Source: Tateyamaria sp. Alg231-49
GTDB lineage: Bacteria > Pseudomonadota > Alphaproteobacteria > Rhodobacterales > Rhodobacteraceae
Direction of reading: 5' to 3'
Assembly: GCF_900143535.1 (NCBI RefSeq)
Contig: NZ_FRFA01000024.1
Location: 5 to 33,343, forward strand
DNA: 33,339 nt
Shown: one piece after another, positions 7,490 to 15,472 of the stretch
Position numbering within the stretch: position 1 is the first letter of the stretch
Layout: every line of letters starts with the position of its first letter
Notes under the pieces: generated by a model
Database searches by the model: none
What the model was told of the DNA's origin: nothing
The model's input: the letters and a program-made list of their open reading frames with translations, nothing else
Made by a program: the position numbers and the translations under genes

Positions 7490-9193
7490 ATGGACGGCGA
7501 CAAGGCGTGGCACAAGTATTTTTCAGATGAGGCAAAGGCCTTGGATGCGGGCAAGTTGCCTGCACAGACGCTGCCGCAGATAATCGATCAAGCGGTTGCG
7601 AAATTTGCTGACAAACCGGCTCTGACGACAATCTTGCCCACAGGCGCTGACACCACAGTCAGCTACGCTGAACTGAGAGATCATGCGGCCGATTTTGCGT
7701 CCTACCTGCGCGAAGACCTGAAGCTGGCTCAAGGCGACACGGTGGCCATCATGTCCCCGAACTGTATCGGTTTTGGTGTGGCATCTCTTGGAATTTCTAT
7801 GGCGGGGTGCGTCGGCACCAACGTCAATCCGCTTTATACACCGACCGAACTTGAGCATCAGCTCAATGACAGTAAGGCAAAGGCGATTGTCATCATCGAT
7901 CTGTTTGGGGACAAACTCGACAAGATCGTTGCGAATACGGGGGTGAAGCATGTCATAACCCTGTCCATCGTCGATTTCTTTCCAACGCTCAAAAAGATGC
8001 TGCTTGTTTTTGTGCTCAAGCGGGTGCGCAAAGTCATTCCAAATATGACGACGCAAAACACCAAGCTTGCGGATGCTTTGGCGCGGGGGCGCAAGCATCG
8101 CAACGGTGCAGATGTTGCAGCCTACACAAAAAGAATTACTGGAACATCGGTGGCTCTTTATCAATATACCAGCGGAACGACGGGACGCAGCAAAGGTGCG
8201 TCCCTGACGCACCACGCGGTCCTCACCAATGCAGAACAGGCGCGGTTGATGACTGCTGATGTCCTGAAGGAAGGTGAAGAGGTCGCGCTGGTCGCCCTGC
8301 CGCTCTATCACATAACGGCATTTGTCCTTTTGTTTGTCTCGGGGCTCAAAGTCGGGGGCCATGGCATCCTTGTTCCGAGTCCTCGACCGCCCTCGAATGT
8401 CAAAACGGCGTTTGAGAAGTACCGCATCACTTGGTTCACCGGGATCAATACACTGTTTGCCGGGCTCATGGCCGAAGACTGGTTTGATCCCAAACTGTTC
8501 TCAGGCATTCGCGTTTGCGCGTCGGGCGGTGCGGCCCAGCAGACCGGTGTAGCCCAGAAGTGGCAGGACCAGACAGGTGTCGAGATCCTGCAAGGGTATG
8601 GCATGACTGAAGTGGCGGGTGTTTTGACGTTAAACCCGCCGGGACAAAACCGTCTGGGCAAGGTCGGAGTGCCCGTCCCGGGAGCAGATGTTCGAATTGT
8701 TGATGACGCGGGCCAAGAGCTGCCGGTCGGTGAACCGGGCGAGGTCATCGCCAAGACTCCGTCGATGATGACGGCCTATCTCGACAATCCCGATGCCACG
8801 GGTGAGGTGCTGAAGGATGGCTGGTATTATTCCGGGGACATTGGCGTCATGGACGAAGATGGCTTCCTTGAGATTGTGGACCGGAAGAAGGACATGATCC
8901 TCGTGTCAGGCTTTAACGTCGCGCCGAACGAGATCGAGGACGTGATTTCGACCTTGCAGGGTGTGGTTCAGGTTGGGGTCGTGGGGGTCACGCATGAAAA
9001 GACAGGTGAGGCGCCGGTCGCTTTTGTGGTCCGCTCAGATGAGGGCCTGACAGAAGAAACGATCCTTGCGACCTGCCGCGAGACGCTGACCAATTATAAA
9101 ATCCCCAAGGAAATCCGATTTGTGGAGGATGTGCCCGTCACCCTGTCGGGCAAGGTTTTGCGGCGGCAGCTGCGAGAGGATCACTTTGGTTGA
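7490..9193 (+). CDS. AMP-dependent acyl-CoA synthetase (FadD-like)
   Basis: A class I adenylate-forming enzyme of 567 residues, probably activating a fatty acid to its CoA thioester via an acyl-AMP. The nucleotide-binding loop YTSGTTGRSKG is at about residues 225-236, and GYGMTE at about 368-373. The hinge region reads YSGDIGVMDEDGFLEIVDRK, and the C-terminal catalytic lysine is in LSGKVLRR (K about 554). This matches long-chain acyl-CoA ligases best, but substrate cannot be read from sequence. An internal hydrophobic stretch near residues 160-178 (FFPTLKKMLLVFVLK) is typical of membrane-associated FadD-like enzymes. The gene stands alone between the rplA terminator and a hairpin at 9203. Confidence 0.93.
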   Translation: MDGDKAWHKYFSDEAKALDAGKLPAQTLPQIIDQAVAKFADKPALTTILPTGADTTVSYAELRDHAADFASYLREDLKLAQGDTVAIMSPNCIGFGVASLGISMAGCVGTNVNPLYTPTELEHQLNDSKAKAIVIIDLFGDKLDKIVANTGVKHVITLSIVDFFPTLKKMLLVFVLKRVRKVIPNMTTQNTKLADALARGRKHRNGADVAAYTKRITGTSVALYQYTSGTTGRSKGASLTHHAVLTNAEQARLMTADVLKEGEEVALVALPLYHITAFVLLFVSGLKVGGHGILVPSPRPPSNVKTAFEKYRITWFTGINTLFAGLMAEDWFDPKLFSGIRVCASGGAAQQTGVAQKWQDQTGVEILQGYGMTEVAGVLTLNPPGQNRLGKVGVPVPGADVRIVDDAGQELPVGEPGEVIAKTPSMMTAYLDNPDATGEVLKDGWYYSGDIGVMDEDGFLEIVDRKKDMILVSGFNVAPNEIEDVISTLQGVVQVGVVGVTHEKTGEAPVAFVVRSDEGLTEETILATCRETLTNYKIPKEIRFVEDVPVTLSGKVLRRQLREDHFG

Positions 9194-9202
9194 GCACATG
9201 GG

Positions 9203-9221
9203 GTGTCCCACGCTGGGACAC
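9203..9221 (+). repeat. Hairpin after the acyl-CoA ligase (8-3-8)
   Basis: GTGTCCCA, loop CGC and TGGGACAC form a perfect 8-bp stem with a 3-base loop, ten bases after the stop codon. ATTTGTG follows, so it may be a weak terminator. The 8-3-8 geometry equals that of the elements at 1041 and 13282, but the CGTAG lead-in is absent (CATGG instead). Confidence 0.5.
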
Positions 9222-9278
9222 ATTTGTGCCATAGGAAAATCAAGGGGTTACAGAGGCAGGTTTAGAATTTGGTAACCT

Positions 9279-9428
9279 ATGGGGCCCAAGATGGTTGGGG
9301 TGCGCGAGGCCAACGAAGAGGTGCCAAGTCACATCGTAACAGTACCCGAAGATCTGGCAGACGTCCTTGTGTCTATGCTGTCGCGCCCGCCTAAGATCTG
9401 GCGACATGAGGTTCGAGTTAAGGGTTAG
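9279..9428 (+). CDS. Possible small protein, 49 residues
   Basis: An open frame from ATG 9279 to TAG 9428 gives a hydrophilic protein containing VPSHIVTVPEDLADVLVSML and ending in KIWRHEVRVKG. The composition is protein-like and the codons largely end in G or C as in neighbouring genes. A stop codon lies just upstream in frame, so the start is ATG 9279 or ATG 9291; the GGGG run inside the frame could serve the second. Its stop codon overlaps the stop codon of the convergent adenosine deaminase gene by two bases. I do not recognise the family, and chance cannot be excluded. Confidence 0.4.
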   Translation: MGPKMVGVREANEEVPSHIVTVPEDLADVLVSMLSRPPKIWRHEVRVKG

Positions 9429-10390
9429 GCGTCGATTTTCGTCAGCAGTGTCGCGCGTGTGTCTTCATCCACGAATGCTGCTTTGATCGCTGTGCGCGTG
9501 ATGTCGCGCAGTTCATCCTCGTTCAGGCCGAATTCAGTGGCGGCGATGTCATATTCGCGCGCCAACGATGTATGGAAATGGGGCGGGTCATCGGAATTCA
9601 GCGTGACGGGAACGCCGGCGTCCCGGAGCGCCATAAACGGGTGTTCATCAAAGCTGTCGTAGACAGACAGGGCAATGTTCGAACCCGGACAACATTCCAA
9701 GACGATCTGTTTGTCGGCAAGCTCGTGGACCAAAGCCGGGTCTTCAATGGCTCGGACGCCATGCCCGATCCGGCTTGGTTTCAGATATGTCAGCGAATCC
9801 CGAACAGAGTCAGCACCACCGAATTCACCTGCGTGTGTCGTGATCGCCAGACCCGCGTCGCGCGCAACATCGAAACCCGGAGCAAGGTCTTTGGGGTGGT
9901 GCATACGTTCGTCACCGCCCATGCCAAACCCCGTGACAAGAGGGTGTGGGTTTTCGGCAATGTAGGTCGCGGCACGCAACACTGATTCCGGCCCTTCGTG
10001 CCGCAGGCCTGTGGCAATCATGCGCGCTTCTATGCCGTGCTTTTGCTTGGCTTGTGTCATCCCCTCAGCCAGGCCGTCGATATAGTCCCGTTCCGAAATG
10101 CCGATCATCCGCGCATGATCTGTGGAAATGAAGACCTCTGAATAGATGCAACCGGTCGAGGCAAGTTGGGTCAGATAGGTTTCGGACAACAAAGCGTAAT
10201 CATCGGATGTGCGAAACAGGGCTGCGGCACCATCAAAGCACTTTAGGAACTCGGAGAAATCGTTCCAGACGAACGCCCCGTCCTGAATTATGTCGGACAC
10301 ATCGACGTTGTACTTTCGCGCTTGGGCCACAACCAATTCTGGATCGGCAGCACCTTCGATATGGCAGTGAATTTCGGCTTTCGGAATCAT
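9425..10390 (-). CDS. add: Adenosine deaminase
   Basis: A zinc enzyme of purine salvage that converts adenosine to inosine, or deoxyadenosine to deoxyinosine. The 321-residue TIM-barrel protein has the N-terminal metal motif KAEIHCHIEGA (HxH at about residues 8-10), the metal and catalytic segment ITTHAGE, the RIGHGVRA segment, and the substrate and metal motif TLNSDDPP. The ATG at 10390 is chosen over an in-frame TTG at 10402 because GGGGG sits five bases before it. Adenine deaminase is a related alternative; the sequence reads closer to adenosine deaminase. No other salvage gene is adjacent. Confidence 0.92.
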   Translation of the reverse strand: MIPKAEIHCHIEGAADPELVVAQARKYNVDVSDIIQDGAFVWNDFSEFLKCFDGAAALFRTSDDYALLSETYLTQLASTGCIYSEVFISTDHARMIGISERDYIDGLAEGMTQAKQKHGIEARMIATGLRHEGPESVLRAATYIAENPHPLVTGFGMGGDERMHHPKDLAPGFDVARDAGLAITTHAGEFGGADSVRDSLTYLKPSRIGHGVRAIEDPALVHELADKQIVLECCPGSNIALSVYDSFDEHPFMALRDAGVPVTLNSDDPPHFHTSLAREYDIAATEFGLNEDELRDITRTAIKAAFVDEDTRATLLTKIDA

Positions 10391-11132
10391 AGTTGCCCCC
10401 AATGCGCGTTCATTTCTGAGTGTTTCGGAGCGATAACTGCCCAGGAGTTGTTATGCAACGGAGAGGATAAGGGGGACGGGTTTTCGCTTGTTGTGGAGAA
10501 GCTGGTACCAGAGAGGGGGCTCCTTGGGAGATTGGATGGTGGATAGAATGCCTAGGCTACTGTCGGTCAGTGGACGAAGCGGACCCTTGCTGCGTCCGAC
10601 ATGAATGACCGAGGTGCGGGCGAAGTTCGCTTTCGCCTTAACCTGTTTTAGTGACCGTCTTGCGAACAAAGCTGCCGTTTTCTACAACCGCGAAAAAGCC
10701 TAGCCAAGGATCAAAAGAGCTTTCGGCCAAATCCTGTCGCTCTGGACCATATGTCTAGTTTTAGAACGCCTTCCAGAAATTTCGATTGATCAATAAGAAG
10801 ATGTGCCGTTTCTTGTTTCCGAGTTTCGCAATGGCTCAGAGATTTGTAAAATGCCGCGGGCTTAAAACTCGAAGCGAGAATCGCGCAGGACTTTGATGCC
10901 GACCTTGCGGCGGAAACATTAGAGAGGCAGACTGTTTCCCCTCAAGTTATTCGACAATTCGCTTTTCTAAGATGCATTGAACACATTTTGGGCGACATTT
11001 TCGCCCAATGGTGGAAATTGTGGCAAAAGTTAGGAAAAGCCGCGACCTTCCTAGGCAATCGTCAGGCCAAAGTTCATCCTTAGAAATATGAGCAATAGCG
11101 CTCTATTCTTTCTAAAGATTCAGAGGTAAATC
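10391..11132. other. 742-bp intergenic region, no supported gene
   Basis: The left part (to about 10680) must hold the add promoter and leader. It contains short minus-strand frames but none with a convincing start or family resemblance. The right part is visibly richer in A and T and contains a hairpin at 10988-11008 (TTGGGCGA / TCGCCCAA, 5-base loop). It leads into the VPLPA-CTERM gene, whose ATG at 11133 has AGAGG about seven bases before it. I recognise no RNA gene or mobile element here. Confidence 0.6.
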
Positions 11133-11753
11133 ATGTATCTTAAACCAATAACATTTGCTGCACTGGGATTAGCGATGAGCGTCGGGAGCGCAATTGCCGC
11201 TACGTTTCCGGAAATCGTATTCGATGCAGGTGCTTCATCGATAACCGTAACGCCGAACATCGACATTGGAACATCAGTAGTTACAGGCACGTTTCTTGAC
11301 AACGGATTCCCTTGGACACCTACCAGCTCAACTGACACATTGGAGATAGCCGAGTTCATTGAGTGGGAAATCAATGGTGACTTAGGCCTCCAGTCGTTTG
11401 GAGTGACGGCTGAACTGAAATTCTCTGCGCCCAATAGTGCGACTGGCGGCGCTACGGGGTCTGGGCGTGCGGGAACCATAAGAACTTTTTTCGGGTCTAT
11501 CAGTGGCGGAAAACTGAACTGGGACAATGACGGAGAAGGTGAAATTAATTTTGGAACGTTCGGGGTCCTAGACTTTGCATTGGCGGATACCGAGCCAAAT
11601 TTTTTCAGTTACACTGTAGGTGTTGGTAACAAAGTAACTACCGGAGCGACTTTCAGTGGAGATGAGCTCGCACCAGTACCACTTCCTGCTTCAGCATTGC
11701 TTCTGCTAGCCGGTCTAGGCGGACTTGCCGGGATGCGTCGGAAAAAGAGTTAG
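11133..11753 (+). CDS. VPLPA-CTERM sorting-signal surface protein
   Basis: A 206-residue secreted protein. Residues 1 to about 22 are a Sec signal peptide (KPITFAALGLAMSVGSAIAA). The mature part is rich in Thr, Ser, Gly and Phe and is probably beta-rich, with no enzyme motif. The C-terminus is a PEP-CTERM-like tripartite tail: VPLPA, a hydrophobic helix (SALLLLAGLGGLAG), then MRRKKS. Proteins of this type are processed by an exosortase, in the VPLPA class by an exosortase D type enzyme encoded elsewhere, and are often linked to extracellular polysaccharide. The gene is AT-richer, with more A/T-ending codons than its neighbours, and stands alone between two translation operons, which suggests acquisition. 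Confidence 0.9.
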   Translation: MYLKPITFAALGLAMSVGSAIAATFPEIVFDAGASSITVTPNIDIGTSVVTGTFLDNGFPWTPTSSTDTLEIAEFIEWEINGDLGLQSFGVTAELKFSAPNSATGGATGSGRAGTIRTFFGSISGGKLNWDNDGEGEINFGTFGVLDFALADTEPNFFSYTVGVGNKVTTGATFSGDELAPVPLPASALLLLAGLGGLAGMRRKKS

Positions 11754-11780
11754 AATAGATTTAACTTTACAGATTGCTAA

Positions 11781-11807
11781 GTGGCGGCCCTTTGCGCCGC
11801 CGCTTTT
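11781..11807 (+). terminator. Terminator after the VPLPA-CTERM gene
   Basis: GTGGCGGC and GCCGCCGC form an 8-bp stem (one wobble) with a 7-base loop, followed by TTTT. It begins 28 bases after the stop codon. Confidence 0.75.
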
Positions 11808-12162
11808 GCATGGGCAGGGCAACCTGACCTTTTCCTGAAAATCGAAAGGCCATAAAGGCAACTTTTTGCTTAAATTGGCCCGTTTTTCCGTTCTTAGACA
11901 TTAAGAAACTCTGGCAAAGCAGGAGTTCGCTTGGCGACAATGAAGGTTCCACTTTGGGCTCAAAGCCGACAGCTGCCAAAGTCTACAAATCTCTTCAAAG
12001 TCCGCTTTCTGCGCATATCGCCCAAGCTCACTGAGTCCAAGCACTCCAAACCCCCTTCACAACGCGCCTCAAACCCTCTATCCGACCCGTTGATAGGTCA
12101 TTCGCGATTCGCGGCTGCCCTATTATTTCGTCCGAGACGGTGGGTGAGGCGTACCTCATAAA
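11808..12162. other. Intergenic region before the L10 leader
   Basis: About 355 bases between the VPLPA-CTERM terminator and the L10 leader contain no gene I can support. The promoter for rplJ-rplL should lie here. A TATTAT at 12121-12126 is a reasonable -10, but no good -35 is placed in front of it. Confidence 0.5.
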
Positions 12163-12312
12163 TCCTGCCCGAGGCGGGAACAGACCTTTCTTCCAGATGC
12201 TCCGTTTGAGCCTCTGGCGGTCTTGGACCCGTGTATTTCGAGGACCAAACCGCCGGAGTGATCCGGTGTTACTTGAGCCGGGGGGTCCGCCCCTCAAAAA
12301 CTGGAGAAAACT
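12163..12312 (+). promoter_or_regulatory. Ribosomal protein L10 mRNA leader (autoregulatory)
   Basis: The sequence just before rplJ folds into nested hairpins. CCAGA-GCTC / GAGC-TCTGG lies at 12193-12217. A long stem from GGCGGT (12216) to the ACCGCC ending at 12254 has inner pairs TTGG/CCAA and CC/GG. CCGGA / TCCGG is at about 12253-12266, and a GC-rich hairpin bounded by TTGAG and CTCAA is at 12273-12297. In most bacteria this position holds the L10 leader, where L10 with L7/L12 binds and represses translation of the operon. The fold and location support that; exact limits are approximate. Confidence 0.7.
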
Positions 12313-12828
12313 GTGGATAGAGCCCAGAAAGAGAAAGTGGTCGACGAACTCGGCCAGATCTTTGAAAGCTCTGGCGTCGTTGTGGTTGCCCACTACGCCG
12401 GTCTGACAGTTGCCGAAATGCAAGACCTGCGTGCCCGTGCACGCGACAACGGGTCGAGCGTTCGTGTTGCCAAAAACAGGCTCGCCAAAATCGCCCTTGA
12501 TGGGAAGCCTTGCGAAAGCATTGCTGACTATCTGACGGGTATGACCGTTCTGACCTTTTCTGAAGACCCTGTGGCAGCCGCCAAAGTGTCCGAAGAGTTC
12601 GCCAAGGAAAACGACAAGTTCGTGATCTTGGGCGGTGCAATGGGTGAGAACGCTCTGGACCGGGCCGGTGTTACGGCTGTGTCGAAAATGCCTTCGCGCG
12701 AGGAGCTTATCAGCACCATCGCGGGCATGCTTGGCGCACCTGCATCGAATATCGCCGGATCCATTGGCGCACCTGCAAGCAACATTGCGTCCATCTTGTC
12801 CACTATCGAGGACAAGGCGGCCGCGTAA
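12313..12828 (+). CDS. rplJ: 50S ribosomal protein L10 (GTG start)
   Basis: L10 anchors the L7/L12 dimers to the large-subunit stalk. The product is 171 residues. The frame begins at GTG 12313, with GGAG at 12303-12306 spaced six bases before it. The N-terminal rRNA-binding domain contains [18 protein letters not shown] and [12 protein letters not shown]; the C-terminal helix that binds L7/L12 ends [15 protein letters not shown] repeated segment, [11 protein letters not shown] then [11 protein letters not shown], lies close to the C-terminus. rplL follows 72 bases later. Confidence 0.98.
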   Translation: MDRAQKEKVVDELGQIFESSGVVVVAHYAGLTVAEMQDLRARARDNGSSVRVAKNRLAKIALDGKPCESIADYLTGMTVLTFSEDPVAAAKVSEEFAKENDKFVILGGAMGENALDRAGVTAVSKMPSREELISTIAGMLGAPASNIAGSIGAPASNIASILSTIEDKAAA

Positions 12829-12900
12829 GCAAATGTCTGATTGGCGTGTGAAAATCTCACGCGTTGGAACACACAAATCGAAACGGAAAGAGCTGATACA

Positions 12901-13275
12901 ATGGCTGATCTGAAAGCACTCGCAGAAAGCATCGTGGGTCTGACCCTGCTGGAAGCACAAGAACTGAAAACCATCCTCAAAGACGAGTATGGCATCGAGC
13001 CCGCCGCTGGTGGCGCTGTGATGATGGCTGGCCCTGCCGATGGTGGCGGTGCAGCTGAAGAAGAGAAGACAGAATTCGACGTCGTCCTGAAAAACGCAGG
13101 CGCATCGAAAATCAACGTCATCAAAGAAGTCCGCGGCATCACAGGTCTTGGCCTGAAAGAAGCCAAAGACCTGGTCGAAGCCGGTGGCAAGATCAAAGAA
13201 GGCGTCGACAAAGCCGAAGCCGAAGACGTCAAAGCCAAGCTGGAAGCAGCTGGCGCCGAAGTCGAACTGGCCTAA
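12901..13275 (+). CDS. rplL: 50S ribosomal protein L7/L12
   Basis: L7/L12 is the multicopy stalk protein that recruits EF-Tu, EF-G and IF2 and stimulates their GTPase activity. The 124-residue protein has the N-terminal dimerisation domain ([19 protein letters not shown]), an Ala/Gly-rich flexible hinge near residues 35-52, and the C-terminal factor-binding domain with [20 protein letters not shown]. The ATG at 12901 follows GGAAAGAG. A strong terminator at 13311 separates it from everything downstream, so rpoB is not on this transcript unless by read-through. Confidence 0.99.
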   Translation: MADLKALAESIVGLTLLEAQELKTILKDEYGIEPAAGGAVMMAGPADGGGAAEEEKTEFDVVLKNAGASKINVIKEVRGITGLGLKEAKDLVEAGGKIKEGVDKAEAEDVKAKLEAAGAEVELA

Positions 13276-13281
13276 GCCGTC

Positions 13282-13305
13282 GATGGGCAGATTGCCCATC
13301 CTACG
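13282..13305 (-). repeat. Short palindromic element (CGTAG + 8-3-8 hairpin)
   Basis: Read on the minus strand, CGTAG is followed by GATGGGCA, loop ATC and TGCCCATC, a perfect 8-bp stem with a 3-base loop. The plan and lead-in match the element at 1041-1064 while the stem bases differ in a compensating way. It sits 6 bases after the rplL stop and just before the rplL terminator. Confidence 0.6.
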
Positions 13306-13310
13306 AAATG

Positions 13311-13340
13311 CGGCGGTTCCGAAAGGAGCCGCCGTTTTTG
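13311..13340 (+). terminator. Rho-independent terminator after rplL
   Basis: CGGCGGTTCC and GGAGCCGCCG pair over 10 bp (one wobble) with a GAAA tetraloop, followed by TTTTTG. It isolates rplJ-rplL from the convergent iron operon. Confidence 0.93.
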
Positions 13341-13421
13341 TTTGCCCGGTGGGTTGGCGCGATCTTTTGGGTGGAACGCGCAACAGTTCACGGTCCGCCG
13401 GTGTGCAGTTTCTGGCTGCGT

Positions 13422-14477
13422 TCAAATTGCGATCAGATGGTTGTCCCAAGCGACGTCATGCAGCACTGATAGACCTGATCGCGACTGCACCACACCTGTG
13501 CCTGACGTTACGATGAAGTCGGTTTTCGACGATGCGACCCCACAGGCATCAGTTATGACGGTCTGGTCGAAAAGTTCAGTGCCTTTGAAATTTTGGAGAA
13601 TGCCTGCGCGCGGAGACGTTGTTGCGATGTGGTTTCCATTCCTGGAAACGGCGACGCTGCCGAGATAGCCGTTCATGTTGCGGATTGAAGCCTGTTCCGC
13701 GAACGCAATTTTTTCAGTTTTCAGGTGATGTGTGCCCAGCAAAGGCAGGTCCGCTGTCAAATCGCCTTGCCACTGCATTGCAAAAGCCACGTCCCCCTGC
13801 GCGGACACAGCGAGGTGACGGATTGAGTTCTTTTGGTGCGCGCGGTCCAATTGCATTTGTCCCAGCCGTTTCCCATCGAAGCTGAGGTAGCTGAGGTTCG
13901 ACTGCATGGTCGGGATGTTGAGCTTTGTGCGTCCGGTTTCGGGATGGGTTTCGATGCCCCCGTTGGCCACCACCAGCGATGTCCCATCTGGCATCAGCTT
14001 GATGTCATGTGGACCGATCCCCCCTGATGAAAACTCACCAATCCGCGCGTAGTTATGCCGTGCATCCCAGATACCAACCACACCACGGGCCGCTTCAAAG
14101 TCGTTTTCGGTTGTGAACAGCAGGTCGCCATCTGCTGAAAAGGTGCCGTGGCCAAAGAAGTGTCGGTCGTGGGGGGCGGTCAGACGTGCTTTCTGTTGCC
14201 CTGTGACGCAATCCAGTACGATCGCGTAGGTGCCGGGCCGTCTTGCAAAGGCGACCGCGTCGGCCAAATTGGGATGTGCGGCGGCGGCGTGCCCACGGGC
14301 AGGCAACGGACGCTCGAAGGTTATTTGAGCGTCGGCGCTTAGTCCGCACAGAACGTAGCTGCCGTCGGGCTTCATACCCGCGGACAGGAAGGCGGGGTTT
14401 CCGGCGTCTGCCCATGTTGGTTTCGGCGCAATCCCGGCGGCAAGCATTCCGGCGATGAAGGATCTGCGGCTGGGCAT
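13422..14477 (-). CDS. DUF1513 family protein, Tat-exported
   Basis: A 351-residue periplasmic protein of the DUF1513 family, found with imelysin-type iron genes in many proteobacteria. The N-terminus has a twin-arginine signal (SRRSFIAGMLAAGI) with cleavage likely after WADA near residue 24. The body resembles a beta-propeller, with repeats such as GHGTFSADGDLLFTTEND, GIGPHDIKLMPDGTSLVVANGG and SIRHLAVSAQGDVAFAM. Its ATG at 14477 overlaps the upstream imelysin stop codon by one base (TGATG), showing translational coupling. It is the last gene of the iron operon and converges on rplL. The molecular function is not established. Confidence 0.88.
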   Translation of the reverse strand: MPSRRSFIAGMLAAGIAPKPTWADAGNPAFLSAGMKPDGSYVLCGLSADAQITFERPLPARGHAAAAHPNLADAVAFARRPGTYAIVLDCVTGQQKARLTAPHDRHFFGHGTFSADGDLLFTTENDFEAARGVVGIWDARHNYARIGEFSSGGIGPHDIKLMPDGTSLVVANGGIETHPETGRTKLNIPTMQSNLSYLSFDGKRLGQMQLDRAHQKNSIRHLAVSAQGDVAFAMQWQGDLTADLPLLGTHHLKTEKIAFAEQASIRNMNGYLGSVAVSRNGNHIATTSPRAGILQNFKGTELFDQTVITDACGVASSKTDFIVTSGTGVVQSRSGLSVLHDVAWDNHLIAI

Positions 14478-15472
14478 CAATCGCCGTCCAATGAATTAAA
14501 ACCCGCCGCGATGCCCAAGGCCGGGCCGACCTCTTGGGCCAGCATGTTGCGGATCAGGTCGATGTTTTGTTGCAGCGCTTCGATGCGCAGCCGGCGCTGG
14601 GGTGCGGTGACACCGGCAAAGACCGGGTCATCAAGGGTGTCCGCCCTTTGGATCGCAGCCTCAAAGGCTTTGTCGACACCAACATGACCTATCGAGATCA
14701 GTGCGGCCAGTTCCTGCGTTGCCCTGAGCGAAAGTTGAACATGGCGCAGAGAACGGGCTGAGCGTCGGGCCTCGGCACGGTTGGGTCTAGGCCGATCAAA
14801 TGTCCCCATGGGACGGCCCAGACGGGTTTGGGATGTGAATTCCAGCCCGGTCGCTAGGGATGTAAACAGCTGCTGGGCGGCCTCTGTTTGCGTGCGGTAC
14901 GTGTCGTTTCCCGGCTTGGACATCAGGGCGCCGTAGCCGGTTTCCCAATCGCCCAAGATGGCGGAGGCATTGAGCGATATGTCAGTGGCCACGGCCTGCA
15001 CGAGCGCGCAGTGATAGTCCGCGTTTGCGGTGTTTGAAAACTGAGGGTCGAACAAAAGAAACTCCAGCGCGTAGAAACCGCGTGCGGCGACAGAGACCGT
15101 CGCGAATTCACGGGAACTTGCGACGGCGGCGTCTTGGTCTTGCAACAGCGCTGAAAGGGCTTTGGGTGTCGATCCTCGTGGGTCGGGCCAGAATGCCAGC
15201 GCAAATGCGCGGTCGTCCTGTTCAGAGGGGCCAAAGCGCAAGTGGCTTGCGCCGATCCATGCGTCAAAGGCATCGTGATAGGCCGCGATCAAAGTATCGC
15301 TATCTGGCCTGCAATCCGTCGTCGCGCTCTGCGCTAAGTCGGCGGCCTCAACGGCCAGCGATTGATACCGGGGCAGGACATGTCCATCGACGATGGCCTT
15401 GATGTCGATGTCTTGTGCAAAAACGGGCGCCGCCGCGAAAATGAGGGTCGATAGGAGTAGGATGCGGTTCAT
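14477..15472 (-). CDS. Imelysin-family (peptidase M75-like) protein, second copy
   Basis: A 331-residue exported helical protein. Residues 1-19 form a Sec signal peptide (RILLLSTLIFAAAPVFA), probably cleaved after VFA. The family core segment GFYALEFLLFD lies at about residues 132-142. The family's GxHxxE motif is changed here to GxYxxE (Y134, E137). Imelysin-like proteins are implicated in iron uptake and bind a metal or cofactor in the periplasm; they are not proven peptidases. The start ATG overlaps the DUF1111 stop codon by four bases (ATGA). It resembles the IrpA-like protein upstream only distantly. Confidence 0.88.
   Translation of the reverse strand: MNRILLLSTLIFAAAPVFAQDIDIKAIVDGHVLPRYQSLAVEAADLAQSATTDCRPDSDTLIAAYHDAFDAWIGASHLRFGPSEQDDRAFALAFWPDPRGSTPKALSALLQDQDAAVASSREFATVSVAARGFYALEFLLFDPQFSNTANADYHCALVQAVATDISLNASAILGDWETGYGALMSKPGNDTYRTQTEAAQQLFTSLATGLEFTSQTRLGRPMGTFDRPRPNRAEARRSARSLRHVQLSLRATQELAALISIGHVGVDKAFEAAIQRADTLDDPVFAGVTAPQRRLRIEALQQNIDLIRNMLAQEVGPALGIAAGFNSLDGD

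Noticed and set aside
10451..10669. 72-codon minus-strand frame upstream of add
   Set aside because: It has no recognisable family and no convincing ribosome site, and it lies where the add promoter and leader should be.
12028..13449. 473-codon minus-strand frame opposite rplJ-rplL
   Set aside because: It is a shadow of two certain ribosomal protein genes and covers the L10 leader and terminator.
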